Assembly (NCBI RefSeq): GCF_036894955.1 | Contig: NZ_CP145905.1 | Location: 2,746,501-2,810,500 of the forward strand | Reading direction: 5' to 3' | Length of the DNA: 64,000 bases | From: Paenibacillus sp. KS-LC4 | GTDB lineage: Bacteria > Bacillota > Bacilli > Paenibacillales > Paenibacillaceae | In this document: piece by piece, positions 45,634 through 54,746 of the stretch | Position numbering within the stretch: the first letter of the stretch is position 1 | Layout of the letters: each line of letters begins with the position of its first letter | Translations under genes and position numbers: made by a program | Notes under the pieces: model-generated | The model's input: only the letters and a program-made list of their open reading frames with translations | Told to the model about the DNA's origin: nothing | Database searches by the model: none

Positions 45634-46494
45634 TTGCGCGAATATATGATACAGTTCGAAGGTCTGACGGTCAGGCCACGTGTTTTTGACATGACAAGTG
45701 AGCAGCTTCCCATTATTAGAGATGTTTGCTTCACTCTAAACGAGGGAGATTGGCTGACACTGCTAGGAAGCAATGGGAGCGGGAAAAGCACGCTCGCTAA
45801 GGTTATTGCCGGGTTACCTGTAGGCGAAAAAAGCGGCACTTATTTGCTTGGAGCGAAGCTTGCTGCCTACAATAAACCGATTCCAATTGTTATGCAGCAG
45901 CCCGAGGCGTCCATGCTTGGCGCAACGCCTTGGGAGGATATTGTATTGATGCTGGAGCAGCACGGGATTAATAGTGAGGCGATAGCTGCGCTTACGGAGG
46001 AGTCGCTTGGTTTAACCGGCTTGCTGGAACGGAAGGATCAAGCGGTTGGAACCTTGTCTGGCGGGCAGAAGCAGCTGACAGCCATCGCTGGTTGTCTGGC
46101 GGTAAAAGCACCTGTGCTTGTGCTTGATGAAGCGACTGCAATGCTGGACCCTGAAGCAAGTCGAGCCACCTGCGAGCAAGTGCGCGAGCTTCATGCTGCG
46201 GGGAGCACGATAATATGGATTACGCAAAAGCTGGATGAGCTGCGACATGGTGATCGAGTCGTCGTGATGGAGCGGGGCCAGCTCGTTTTTGACGGGACGA
46301 CGGAGATGTTTTATGAGCGCAGTGGTGTTGAAGAGGGTTCAGGGAATGAAGAAGGGGGGCAGAGCTGGTGCGAGCTGCTCGGCTTTGAGGCTCCCTATGC
46401 CGTACAGACAGCTTGGGAGCTGGACAAGCTGGGCATCGCTTTAAAGCCTCTGCCTTTGACCGTAGACGGGCTCGCGGAGGCGCTGCAAAGATGA
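45634..46494 (+). CDS. ECF transporter ATPase (EcfA1/BioM-like)
   Basis: A 286-residue ABC ATPase with Walker A GSNGSGKST, Q-loop VMQQPEASML, signature LSGGQKQ, Walker B VLVLDEATAML and a C-terminal extension typical of EcfA/CbiO. The Q-loop QQPE and the absence of a membrane domain fit the energy-coupling type. TTG at 45634 is chosen (AGGTGA 8 bases upstream). It overlaps the next gene as ATGA. It likely pairs with the ATPase half of the downstream fusion and with BioY. Confidence 0.88.
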   Translation: MREYMIQFEGLTVRPRVFDMTSEQLPIIRDVCFTLNEGDWLTLLGSNGSGKSTLAKVIAGLPVGEKSGTYLLGAKLAAYNKPIPIVMQQPEASMLGATPWEDIVLMLEQHGINSEAIAALTEESLGLTGLLERKDQAVGTLSGGQKQLTAIAGCLAVKAPVLVLDEATAMLDPEASRATCEQVRELHAAGSTIIWITQKLDELRHGDRVVVMERGQLVFDGTTEMFYERSGVEEGSGNEEGGQSWCELLGFEAPYAVQTAWELDKLGIALKPLPLTVDGLAEALQR

Positions 46495-48281
46495 ACGATT
46501 TTAGCTGGAGGCTGGAAGCCGTACGCGTCTGTGCAGCAGGAGAACGAGACAAAACGCTTCTGGCTATAAAAGAAAAGCTCGTAATTAAAGAAGGCACGAT
46601 TACGCTGCTTATCGGCAGCAATGGTGCAGGAAAATCCACGCTGCTGGAAGCAATGGCAGGGCTCCGCAAGCTAAGCGGGGGCCACATAACGCTCGGCGCT
46701 AATTGGCTTTGGGTGAACAAGGGCAGACGCAGACGTCTAAGCCGCAGCGTCGTGCTGAATACGGGCATAGCGCTCCAGCAATCGGAGTCGCAATGGTTTG
46801 CGGCGACCGTGAAGGAGGAGCTCCTCTATTCACTGAAGCCGTATAAGCTGGAGCCGCTGGAGAAGGAGCGGCGGCTGCAAGATGCGCTGCAAGCAGCAGG
46901 CTTGCCTGCCGAGCTGCTTGCCCGTGATCCTTGGTCGCTCAGCGGCGGACAGCAGCGGCGGCTCGCACTGGCTTGTCTGCTGGCATGCAAGCCGCAATGG
47001 CTGCTGCTCGATGAGCCGACGGCGGGGCTGGACGCCGAGGGCATCAGCCGCTTGTGCGCCGTATTAGCAGCGCACAAGGCGGCTGGGCGCGGAGCGGTCG
47101 TGGCAACGCACGATCCGGGCGCGCTGCTGCCGCTCGCGGACGAGGTCGTCGTGGTCGTGGACGGCTCGGTCCGCGAAGCGGTCGCTGCATCGGCATGGGC
47201 GAATGCCCATGCTGCAGATGCAGCCGCGCCGCAGGCGCTGCGCGCGCTGGCGATGCTGCGCGGCTTCGCGGCGCAGCCGCCGGGCGGCGGCGCCGCCGTA
47301 TGGCCGGCGCCGCAGGCACTTGCGGCGGCGATACATGCCGCCGCCGCGCAGCCGCAGAGCGGCCGGGCGGACGCCCCGGCCGCAGCGGCGCTGCCTGGCG
47401 CGGCGGCTATGCCGCTCGCCGCGCCGCAGGCGCCTCCGGCGATGGAGCTGCGCCCATCGCCGGGCGCAGAGCCCACAGCGGCGAGCGCTTCGCCGCCGCT
47501 GCCTAAACCGAAGCGCCGGCCACTCCCGCCGGCGCAGCCCGAAGCGCAGCGCCTAGAGGTGCGCTTCGATCCAAGAGCGCTCATCGCCGCCTATATGCTG
47601 CTGGCGGCGACCATCATCATGCAGCATAGCTGGAGCGGCTTGCTGCTTGCAGGAGCGCTTGCAGCCGCGATATGGCTGCCGCTGCGCACTCAAATGCGGC
47701 CGTGGCTCGGTTTTATCCGAGCCTACGCCTTAATCACTCTGCTCTTCGGTGTTGTAGCTGGAGCGCACCTACAGCCATTATCGTTTGATTGGGAGCAATC
47801 GGCACGAACGATGCTCCGCTTGGCGACGCTTTTTTGCGCCATGCTGCTTGGCCTGCCGCTGCTGCTGCTTATGACGCCGCTGCGGATACAGCGGGCGCTG
47901 GAGCAAACATTCGGCTGGCTGAGCCGATTTAAAGTTCCGATCTCAGCGATTACGTTGACCGTCACTTTAATTTTCCGATTTATCCCGCTGCTGCTCAACG
48001 AATGGGAGCGCTTTGCGAAAATCGCCCATGCGCGGGGGAAAGCAACTACGCCAGTCGGTGTTTTGCCGCCCTCCATGCTGGCATCGGCGATTATCCCCTA
48101 CATTCGTTCCATTTTGCGATTAGCCGAGCAAATGGCGGAGGCGTTGGAGGCGAGAGGGATTGGAAGCAATGAAATTCGTTCGACCCAAGGCTTCCGCTTG
48201 CGATTTGGCCGTCAGGATGTACTGCTGCTCGGAGCAGCGGTAATCGGCTCGGTCGTATTATACTTATGGGCTGCCCTTTAA
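46491..48281 (+). CDS. Fused ECF ATPase and T component (EcfA2-EcfT)
   Basis: A 596-residue fusion. Residues 1-245 are a second ABC ATPase (GSNGAGKST, LSGGQQRR, LLLDEPTAGLD). Residues 360-596 are an EcfT/CbiQ-like membrane protein with several TM spans and the coupling segments EWERFAKIAHARG and EQMAEALEARG. Between them lies a 110-residue Ala/Pro/Gly linker encoded by extremely GC-rich DNA (about 47200-47560). ATG 46491 overlaps the upstream stop; the frame extends 26 codons further but inside ecfA. Normally these are two polypeptides, so fusion fixes their ratio. Transport of biotin is inferred from the neighbouring bioY. Confidence 0.88.
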   Translation: MNDFSWRLEAVRVCAAGERDKTLLAIKEKLVIKEGTITLLIGSNGAGKSTLLEAMAGLRKLSGGHITLGANWLWVNKGRRRRLSRSVVLNTGIALQQSESQWFAATVKEELLYSLKPYKLEPLEKERRLQDALQAAGLPAELLARDPWSLSGGQQRRLALACLLACKPQWLLLDEPTAGLDAEGISRLCAVLAAHKAAGRGAVVATHDPGALLPLADEVVVVVDGSVREAVAASAWANAHAADAAAPQALRALAMLRGFAAQPPGGGAAVWPAPQALAAAIHAAAAQPQSGRADAPAAAALPGAAAMPLAAPQAPPAMELRPSPGAEPTAASASPPLPKPKRRPLPPAQPEAQRLEVRFDPRALIAAYMLLAATIIMQHSWSGLLLAGALAAAIWLPLRTQMRPWLGFIRAYALITLLFGVVAGAHLQPLSFDWEQSARTMLRLATLFCAMLLGLPLLLLMTPLRIQRALEQTFGWLSRFKVPISAITLTVTLIFRFIPLLLNEWERFAKIAHARGKATTPVGVLPPSMLASAIIPYIRSILRLAEQMAEALEARGIGSNEIRSTQGFRLRFGRQDVLLLGAAVIGSVVLYLWAAL

Positions 48282-48399
48282 AGCCTTTATGATCACAATC
48301 CTTAACGCTATCTATAACATAGTGGGGCTGAAGAACGGTTAAACTACAGGCTATCATTTATAATCAAAAGATGTCATATTAAAATATAAGGAGCAGAAG

Positions 48400-48858
48400 A
48401 TGAATATTAGAAAACGCGGTTCAAACGAAAATGATATCATGGATCTTTTGCTGTTAGCAGATCCTTCTCGCAAAATTGTTGAGGAATACGTGAAACGAGG
48501 AGAGTGCTTTGTAGCGGAGGAAAACAATCAAATAGTAGGCGTTTATGTGCTTTTGCCTACAAGGCCTGAAACGGTCGAATTGGTGAATGTAGCCGTTGTG
48601 GAATCGATGCATGGAAGAGGAATAGGAAAAACGCTAGTTTTGCATGCCGTTCAAACAGCACAGGAGAGAGGATATCATACAATTGAAATCGGTACTGGAA
48701 ATTCAAGTATAGGACAATTGGCTCTATATCAAAAATGCGGTTTTAGAATAGTTGGTGTTGACCCAGACTTTTTTATCAGGCATTACTCAGAAGAAATTTA
48801 TGAAAATGGGATTCAATGCAGAGATATGATTCGATTATCTAGATATTTGGATATGTAA
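48400..48858 (+). CDS. GNAT family N-acetyltransferase
   Basis: A 152-residue acetyltransferase with the acetyl-CoA loop ESMHGRGIGKTLV and the QKCGF segment near the end. Substrate is unknown. AAGGAGC precedes the ATG, and a TATAAT (48359-48364) is a possible -10. Its DNA is clearly more AT-rich than its neighbours, which may mark a recent arrival. It stands alone between the ECF cluster and an MFS gene. Confidence 0.85.
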   Translation: MNIRKRGSNENDIMDLLLLADPSRKIVEEYVKRGECFVAEENNQIVGVYVLLPTRPETVELVNVAVVESMHGRGIGKTLVLHAVQTAQERGYHTIEIGTGNSSIGQLALYQKCGFRIVGVDPDFFIRHYSEEIYENGIQCRDMIRLSRYLDM

Positions 48859-48921
48859 GCTAGAGTTATATGATTAGCTTTAAATCTGTTGTTAAGCAAA
48901 GGGAGCAATAATTGTTTAATC

Positions 48922-48974
48922 AAAAAAACAGCGGCAGTTGCCTAAATTAACATAATCACTCAGGCCTGCCGCTG
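48922..48974 (-). terminator. Terminator of the MFS gene
   Basis: On the minus strand CAGCGGCAG (48974-48966) pairs with CTGCCGCTG (48937-48929), followed by seven T (48928-48922). Confidence 0.85.
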
Positions 48975-49019
48975 CATCTATGATTTGGACGAGTCAACCT
49001 ATTGAAATCAAAGGAAGGA

Positions 49020-50207
49020 TCAGTTATTCCCCGCAACCGTTCTACGCATAGTCCGCTCCTTCATATACCACCACGTACTAAGCAGTGCAGCGGCAGTTCC
49101 AAGCATACCGCCGAACCAGAAGCCGCTGCTCATGCCCCAGCTGTCATTGAGCCAGCCGGCTAGAAAAGGGCCGGAGAACATCCCGATTGAATATACTGCC
49201 TGATAAAGGCCCATGGCAGTAGCTCTTCCAGCTGGCTGGACATCACGAATGGCAAGTCCAAGCAGCAGCGGCAAATGCAAGCCTTGGGCAAAGCCGTTAA
49301 TCGCTTGTGTCAGTGCCAGCATAGCGAAAGAATCTGTATAGGCAATGGAAACCGTACATATAGTGCTTAGCACAAAGCCCATTCCAATGGTGACCCAATT
49401 GCCGAAGCGCGGGGCGAACCATTTGGCCGTAAACATGGAAGCGAGCGCATGCGGCAGCATAAAGGCGAAAACAATTAAAGTCAGCCCATATCCCGTAATG
49501 CCCAGCGTCTCTGCCTTGAGTGGCGTAAAGCCAAACATCGTGATGAACAGCACGCCATGTGCGAGAATGGAGAGCAGCGATACCTTGAGCAGCAGCTTCG
49601 TGCCGATAATGCTGCGTGCCATCGCGAGTGTCATGCCGACGCGCTCATGCGGCTGCTTCGGCGGTTCTTTTAAAAGCAGGCCTAGCACTAGCCCCACTCC
49701 AGCGATGACCGCACCAGTAATGAAGGGGGCGGCATCTCCCCACATATCCGTCACCGTTCCGCTCATCAGCATGCCGAGCATTTGGCCGCTCACGATCATC
49801 ACGCTAATGCTGCCCATTGCCCTTGCAGCATCTTCTGCGGCAAAATAATTGGCGTACATGACTGTAAAGGCAACCCATGTCGAGGCGCATATGCCAGCCA
49901 TTGCCCGGCCTCCGAGCGGCCATAGCCAGTGCCCTGGAACTAGAAACAGCAAGCAGCTTAAGAGAGCGGTCACCATACCCAGTATAATAAATGGCTTGCG
50001 CTTGCCAAAGCGGTCAGAGGCAACGCCAACGGGGAAGCGTATGAGCATTTGAACAAAGCCATAGCTGCCAAGCACAATGCCGATCAATTGCATCGACAAG
50101 CCGCGGCCGCTCAAAAAAGGCGATAACGTTGGCACATAAACGTACATTGACGTCCAGTATAGCAGCGTAACTACCGTAAATATCAAGCGTTGTGAAGCGG
50201 TAGACAT
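49020..50207 (-). CDS. MFS transporter
   Basis: A 395-residue, 12-TM major facilitator of the drug/sugar efflux type, with the loop 2-3 motif GVASDRFGKRKPFIILG. Substrate cannot be told from sequence. ATG at 50207 is preceded by AAAGGGG; the frame extends eight codons further up. It is divergent from the large ABC/MoxR/VWA operon and does not seem to belong to it. Confidence 0.87.
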   Translation of the reverse strand: MSTASQRLIFTVVTLLYWTSMYVYVPTLSPFLSGRGLSMQLIGIVLGSYGFVQMLIRFPVGVASDRFGKRKPFIILGMVTALLSCLLFLVPGHWLWPLGGRAMAGICASTWVAFTVMYANYFAAEDAARAMGSISVMIVSGQMLGMLMSGTVTDMWGDAAPFITGAVIAGVGLVLGLLLKEPPKQPHERVGMTLAMARSIIGTKLLLKVSLLSILAHGVLFITMFGFTPLKAETLGITGYGLTLIVFAFMLPHALASMFTAKWFAPRFGNWVTIGMGFVLSTICTVSIAYTDSFAMLALTQAINGFAQGLHLPLLLGLAIRDVQPAGRATAMGLYQAVYSIGMFSGPFLAGWLNDSWGMSSGFWFGGMLGTAAALLSTWWYMKERTMRRTVAGNN

Positions 50208-50420
50208 AGTTATAAAAACCCCTTTCATCACTACTTTAGCCTACGATCACGCACTTTGTCACCTGTAAATACGTTTTGCTTAAGCTGGGGTTTGCTTTAC
50301 GCGAACTAGGCTTGGTTTTTTTCTTCATTAGACGAATTATGTAAAATTATGAAACATTTTCGACGTTTTTTGCGTCAGGTAATAGGATCAGTACATATAA
50401 AAATAGGGAGGGGTCTGTCT

Positions 50421-52811
50421 GTGAATCGAATAGGTGTTAAATTCAGGCTTTTTGTAATGATGATTGTGATCGCTAGTTTATGTGCAGGCCTTGGGACAAC
50501 GGACTCGAGAGCATATGCCGAAACGGCAGGCATTGAGCTGAATGCGGAAGCAGGCTATCAGGGCACTGTGAAGGTGGATAAAAGAATGCCTGCCCATCTT
50601 ACGCTGACGAATCGAACGAATGCCGACTTAAAGGGCGAGGTTCTTATTTCCATTATTACGCCTTATGGCAGTACGACAACCGACTTCGTCGTGCCGGTCG
50701 AGCTGCCGAAAGAAACGCCAGTCGAGCTGACGGTTTCATTGCCAGGCATGCATCTGGACAAAAATAATAACAAAATCCGCTTTTTTGAAGGCGTTTCATC
50801 CAAAGGGAAGGAAGTAGCGCTCATTGGAAAAGATTTTTTGGATAGCATTGGCACATCCGATTACACATTTGGGGTGCTTGCCAGCGATCCTGATACTTTA
50901 AATTTCATGCCTTCGCTGAATGTGCGGGGCTATCAAATTTCCGTGCTGCCGCTGACGCGGGACCAACTGCCGGAGGAAGCTTCGCTGCTGGATTATTTCG
51001 ATGTCCTTGCCATAAATGATGTAGCGACTTCGGATTGGAGCGAGCAGCAGGTGGCGGCTATTGCAGGCTGGATCAGCAAGGGAGGCACGCTTATTTTGTC
51101 GGGAGGCGCCGGCTACAGCAAAACAGCGAAAGCTTTTACAGCTATTGCACCGCTTGAGCCGGATGGCGGTACGGTGTCACAGCCGATTTCTTCTGAAATG
51201 GTGGGCGCAGCCGAAGCGAAAAGCGCAAGCGCAGGTGATATGACGTTGTCAACAGGCAAGCTTACCGCTGGGTCAACAAAGCTGCTAGGCGGGGAAACGC
51301 CGATTGCTGCCGAGCGTAAGCTGGGACTTGGCAAGGTGCTGTACGTGGCTTTTGATCCTGCCTTGGAGCCCATTGCTTCTTGGTCGGGAAGTGCTACGTT
51401 ATATACGAGCTGGCTGCAAAACTCGCTGCTTCCCATGCAGCAGGGCTATACGAACGGCAATAATACGTTTTGGAGCTTTCAGCAGATCGTAGATGAGTTT
51501 CCATCCATTTCACCGCCTAATTTTGGTCTATTGCTCGTTATGTTTATCATTTATATGATCGTTGTAGCACCCGTGCTATATTTGGTGCTGCGAAGGGCAG
51601 ACAAGCGGGAATGGTCGTGGTGGCTCATTCCGCTCATCTCCATCATTTGCGGTACCGCTATATTTTTCTTCGGTGCTGAAAATAAACGTTTTATGTCTAC
51701 TCATTCGGTCCAAGTGGTACAGCTATCTGGCAAAGGCGAAGGGGTTAAGTCCGGTGCGTTTTCGATTTTTGTTCCGAATGGCGGAGAAGTAGCTGCCCGT
51801 TTCGATGAAACGCTCCCCCTAACACCTTATGCATCAGGCAGCAGCACGGGCGACTTGAATTTGCGCAGCGACAGCAGAGTCGTAAGTGTAGAAGGACAAA
51901 CGACAGCTGAGTGGAAAAATGTCGAATATTGGTCGACACGCAAAGCCATCTTTGAAAATGTTCCGATGCAGGAGCAGGTCGGACAATTCAAGGTGTCCTA
52001 CAAGAACAGCAACGGACAATTAGGTTATAAAATTAAAAATGAAACGTTGAAGGATTTAAAGCATGTCGTTGTCGTGATGAACGGCAGCAGCTATGCAATC
52101 GGTGATTTAAAGCAAGGCCAAGAAGAATCTGTGCTCATTTCGGCTGGTCCGAACACTAACAAGGGATATTTCGACTATGGAAATCAAATATTCCCATACC
52201 AAGGCGGCAATCAGGATATGTTCAACAGACATCGTACGCTGGTGGATGCTTATTTTCATACGAAAAACTACAGCTCCTCGGCTATTCCGATGATTTACGG
52301 TCCGCTTGTGCTCGGATTCAGCGAAGATGAAGAGGCGTTGTTCACCGTCAATAACAACAAGGTGAAGGCCGACAATCTAACAATGTGGGTGCAAAGCTTG
52401 GGTGAGCTGGAGCCGGACGAAAATGGCCGCTTTATCGTGCCGGCAGGCTTCGTAAATCCCGTTATTATTGAGAATGGTGTCAATCGATTAGAAAATTATG
52501 AAAACTCTTTATATTCGATTGGCCAAGGCGAGCTCGTCATTGAATACAGCTTTCCTGAGCGTGAGGGGCTGAAATACAATCAAATGGACATTCACCTTGA
52601 CCCTTACCCATCCCCATCTGGGCAAAATTTGAAGTGGCTCATTTGGAATAAAACGCAAGAAAAATGGCAGAGCGCAGCAGCGGAAATGGAAGAGCCTTCA
52701 AACTATCTCATTAACGGCTTCAAATTGCAGATGAAGCTGATCGCAAACACAGATATAGAAACGAATATGCCGCAGGTGGCATTAGAAGGCGAGGTGGCAA
52801 AGCATGAATAA
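50421..52811 (+). CDS. Secreted/membrane protein with GATase-like domain, first gene of the ABC/MoxR/VWA operon
   Basis: A 796-residue protein of unknown function. An N-terminal signal (hydrophobic to about residue 35) is followed by an extracellular beta-rich region and a class-I GATase/ThuA-like segment (VLAINDVATSDWSEQQ, WISKGGTLILSGG). Two membrane spans follow (about 367-389 and 396-417), then a C-terminal extracellular domain. The plan matches predicted membrane proteins found beside DUF58/VWA genes. GTG at 50421 has GGGAGGGG 7 bases upstream; the upstream ATG at 50349 has none. Its stop lies 8 bases into the next gene, so translation is coupled. Confidence 0.75.
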   Translation: MNRIGVKFRLFVMMIVIASLCAGLGTTDSRAYAETAGIELNAEAGYQGTVKVDKRMPAHLTLTNRTNADLKGEVLISIITPYGSTTTDFVVPVELPKETPVELTVSLPGMHLDKNNNKIRFFEGVSSKGKEVALIGKDFLDSIGTSDYTFGVLASDPDTLNFMPSLNVRGYQISVLPLTRDQLPEEASLLDYFDVLAINDVATSDWSEQQVAAIAGWISKGGTLILSGGAGYSKTAKAFTAIAPLEPDGGTVSQPISSEMVGAAEAKSASAGDMTLSTGKLTAGSTKLLGGETPIAAERKLGLGKVLYVAFDPALEPIASWSGSATLYTSWLQNSLLPMQQGYTNGNNTFWSFQQIVDEFPSISPPNFGLLLVMFIIYMIVVAPVLYLVLRRADKREWSWWLIPLISIICGTAIFFFGAENKRFMSTHSVQVVQLSGKGEGVKSGAFSIFVPNGGEVAARFDETLPLTPYASGSSTGDLNLRSDSRVVSVEGQTTAEWKNVEYWSTRKAIFENVPMQEQVGQFKVSYKNSNGQLGYKIKNETLKDLKHVVVVMNGSSYAIGDLKQGQEESVLISAGPNTNKGYFDYGNQIFPYQGGNQDMFNRHRTLVDAYFHTKNYSSSAIPMIYGPLVLGFSEDEEALFTVNNNKVKADNLTMWVQSLGELEPDENGRFIVPAGFVNPVIIENGVNRLENYENSLYSIGQGELVIEYSFPEREGLKYNQMDIHLDPYPSPSGQNLKWLIWNKTQEKWQSAAAEMEEPSNYLINGFKLQMKLIANTDIETNMPQVALEGEVAKHE

Positions 52812-53817
52812 GGAAGAGCAGGCGCAAGAAAATGTGGAGCATGAAGCGGGAGTTTCGCCCGAGCAGGATCATGCAGCTGTTCCCATGATAGAGATTAAAG
52901 GACTCAGCAAGTCCTTCGGCTCGTTCCATGCGCTGAAATCGCTTGATTTGACGATTGCCAGGGGCAGGGTGTTCGGTTTTGTAGGGCCGAATGGCGCGGG
53001 AAAATCAACGACGATGTCCATTTTGGCTACACTGCTTTCGCCTTCGTCGGGTTATGCAAAGGTAGATGGCTTTGATGTGACGAAGCACCCGGCAGAAGTG
53101 AGAAAGCGAATTGGATATATGCCGGATTTCTTCGGTGTGTATGACCAGTTTAAAGCGGTCGAATATTTACATTTTTATGGTGCCAGCTATGGCATACCCA
53201 AGAGGGAACGGGAAGAGCTCATTCCGCAGCTGCTTGAGCTGGTCAATCTCAGTGACAAGCGGGATGCTTATGTCGATACGCTGTCGCGCGGCATGAAGCA
53301 GCGGCTGTGCTTGGCGCGTTGCCTTGTCCATGATCCCGATTTGCTCATACTCGATGAGCCGGCCTCCGGGCTTGACCCGCGGGCGAGAATCGAAATGCGG
53401 GAAATTTTGCTTGAGCTTAAGGCAATGGGTAAAACAATCATTATTTCCTCGCATATTTTGCCTGAGCTTGCGGAGATGGTTGACGAAATTGGCGTTATCG
53501 AGCATGGCCAGATGATTGCCCAAGGCAATGTATCGGAAATCCAGAACCGGCTGCGGGTGAAGCGGATTTTATATATTCGGCTGCTGGAGCGGCTGGAGGA
53601 GGCTGAGCAGTTTTTGCAGGAGCAGCCGCATGTGACGCGTCTGATGCGCGATGAGCGGGGCATACATGTTCATTTTAGCGGACAGGATCTCGAACAGGCT
53701 GAGCTGATCGGCGAATTGCTAGCTGCGGGTTACCGCATCGTTTCGTTTAGCGAAGGGCAGACGAATTTGGAAGATGTCTTTTTGGAAATTACGAGAGGAG
53801 GGGACGGCTTCGAATGA
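52804..53817 (+). CDS. ABC transporter ATP-binding protein (ABC-2 type)
   Basis: A 337-residue ATPase of the CcmA/NatA class with Walker A GPNGAGKST, signature LSRGMKQR, Walker B LLILDEPASGLD and H-loop SSHIL. A 27-residue acidic N-terminal extension precedes the core, and a C-terminal domain of about 100 residues follows. It pairs with the permease next to it (overlap of four bases). The exported or organised substrate is unknown; the context suggests extracytoplasmic envelope work with the VWA proteins. Confidence 0.92.
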   Translation: MNKEEQAQENVEHEAGVSPEQDHAAVPMIEIKGLSKSFGSFHALKSLDLTIARGRVFGFVGPNGAGKSTTMSILATLLSPSSGYAKVDGFDVTKHPAEVRKRIGYMPDFFGVYDQFKAVEYLHFYGASYGIPKREREELIPQLLELVNLSDKRDAYVDTLSRGMKQRLCLARCLVHDPDLLILDEPASGLDPRARIEMREILLELKAMGKTIIISSHILPELAEMVDEIGVIEHGQMIAQGNVSEIQNRLRVKRILYIRLLERLEEAEQFLQEQPHVTRLMRDERGIHVHFSGQDLEQAELIGELLAAGYRIVSFSEGQTNLEDVFLEITRGGDGFE

Positions 53818-54707
53818 GAAACGATACTGTAAGCAAAGATTGGCGCAGCAAGCTGATCAATCCGGTGCTGGACAAGGAATTCCGCTTGCGGATGCGGACG
53901 CCGCGCACGATGTGGACGCTGCTTGCCTATTTATTCGCCATTGGGCTGTTTGCCCTAAGCTCTATTTATTTGCTTAATATGAGCTCGGGCAACGGCACCT
54001 CTTTTAATCCGAGCGAAAGCCGCATGCTGTTTTATTTTCTCAGCTTCGTGCAGCTCGGTCTTATTTCCTTTATGGCTCCTGGCCTTACAGCTGGTGTTAT
54101 AAGCGGTGAGCGTGAACGGCAGACCCTTAATCTGCTGCTTACGACACAGCAAAGCTCGACCACGATTATTTTAAGCAAGCTGCTATCTTCTCTGAGCTTT
54201 ATGATTTTAATCGTCATTAGTACGCTTCCCATATACAGTATGGTGTTTCTATTCGGCGGCATATCGCCAACGCAGCTGCTGCTCGTCTTTTTCTTTTATT
54301 TATTTTTGATGATCGTTATAGGAGCATTCGGCATTTTGTTCTCCACCATCGTCAAGCGTACGATGATTGCTGTTATTTTGACCTATGGCGTCACCTTATT
54401 TTTGTACGCGGGCACAGCGCTCATCGGTTATGTAGCGTTAATGGTATCTATGCAGATTTCAGGCTACAGCGGTTCTAACGAATGGATCGCTCATATTTTT
54501 GCATGGAACCCAGGGGTGGCGATGTACAGCATTTTAGACCCTAACATAACGAGAGAAATCGTTTATACGGGCTCTGGTTCCACCGCATCTGAACCGTTTT
54601 TGCAGCTCTGGCAGGAGTTTATGCTCATCTATCTCGTATTGGCCTCTTTAGCCATTTGGTTAAGCATTCGCTACCTGCGTCCTCGTATGAAGCAGAGCAG
54701 GAAGTAG
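53814..54707 (+). CDS. ABC-2 type permease
   Basis: A 297-residue membrane protein with six hydrophobic spans and the permease signature region GLTAGVISGERERQTLNLLLTT. It starts inside the ATPase stop as ATGA, so the two form one transporter. Arrangement with a GATase-like membrane protein upstream is reminiscent of GldF/GldG-type loci, but no gliding genes are seen and I make no such claim. Confidence 0.9.
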   Translation: MRNDTVSKDWRSKLINPVLDKEFRLRMRTPRTMWTLLAYLFAIGLFALSSIYLLNMSSGNGTSFNPSESRMLFYFLSFVQLGLISFMAPGLTAGVISGERERQTLNLLLTTQQSSTTIILSKLLSSLSFMILIVISTLPIYSMVFLFGGISPTQLLLVFFFYLFLMIVIGAFGILFSTIVKRTMIAVILTYGVTLFLYAGTALIGYVALMVSMQISGYSGSNEWIAHIFAWNPGVAMYSILDPNITREIVYTGSGSTASEPFLQLWQEFMLIYLVLASLAIWLSIRYLRPRMKQSRK

Positions 54708-54746
54708 CCTATAAGAAGTCGGTTTTAAATGAGGAGGGAGCGCAAA

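Noticed and set aside
46826-47584. 252-residue minus-strand frame across the ECF linker
   Set aside because: High GC removes stop codons on both strands; the product is Ala/Ser/Gly low complexity and opposes a real gene.
50232-50420. Promoter of the ABC/MoxR/VWA operon
   Set aside because: TTGCGT and CATATA/TATAAA are present upstream of 50421 but with spacing of 18-20 and poor hexamers; I could not support one placement.
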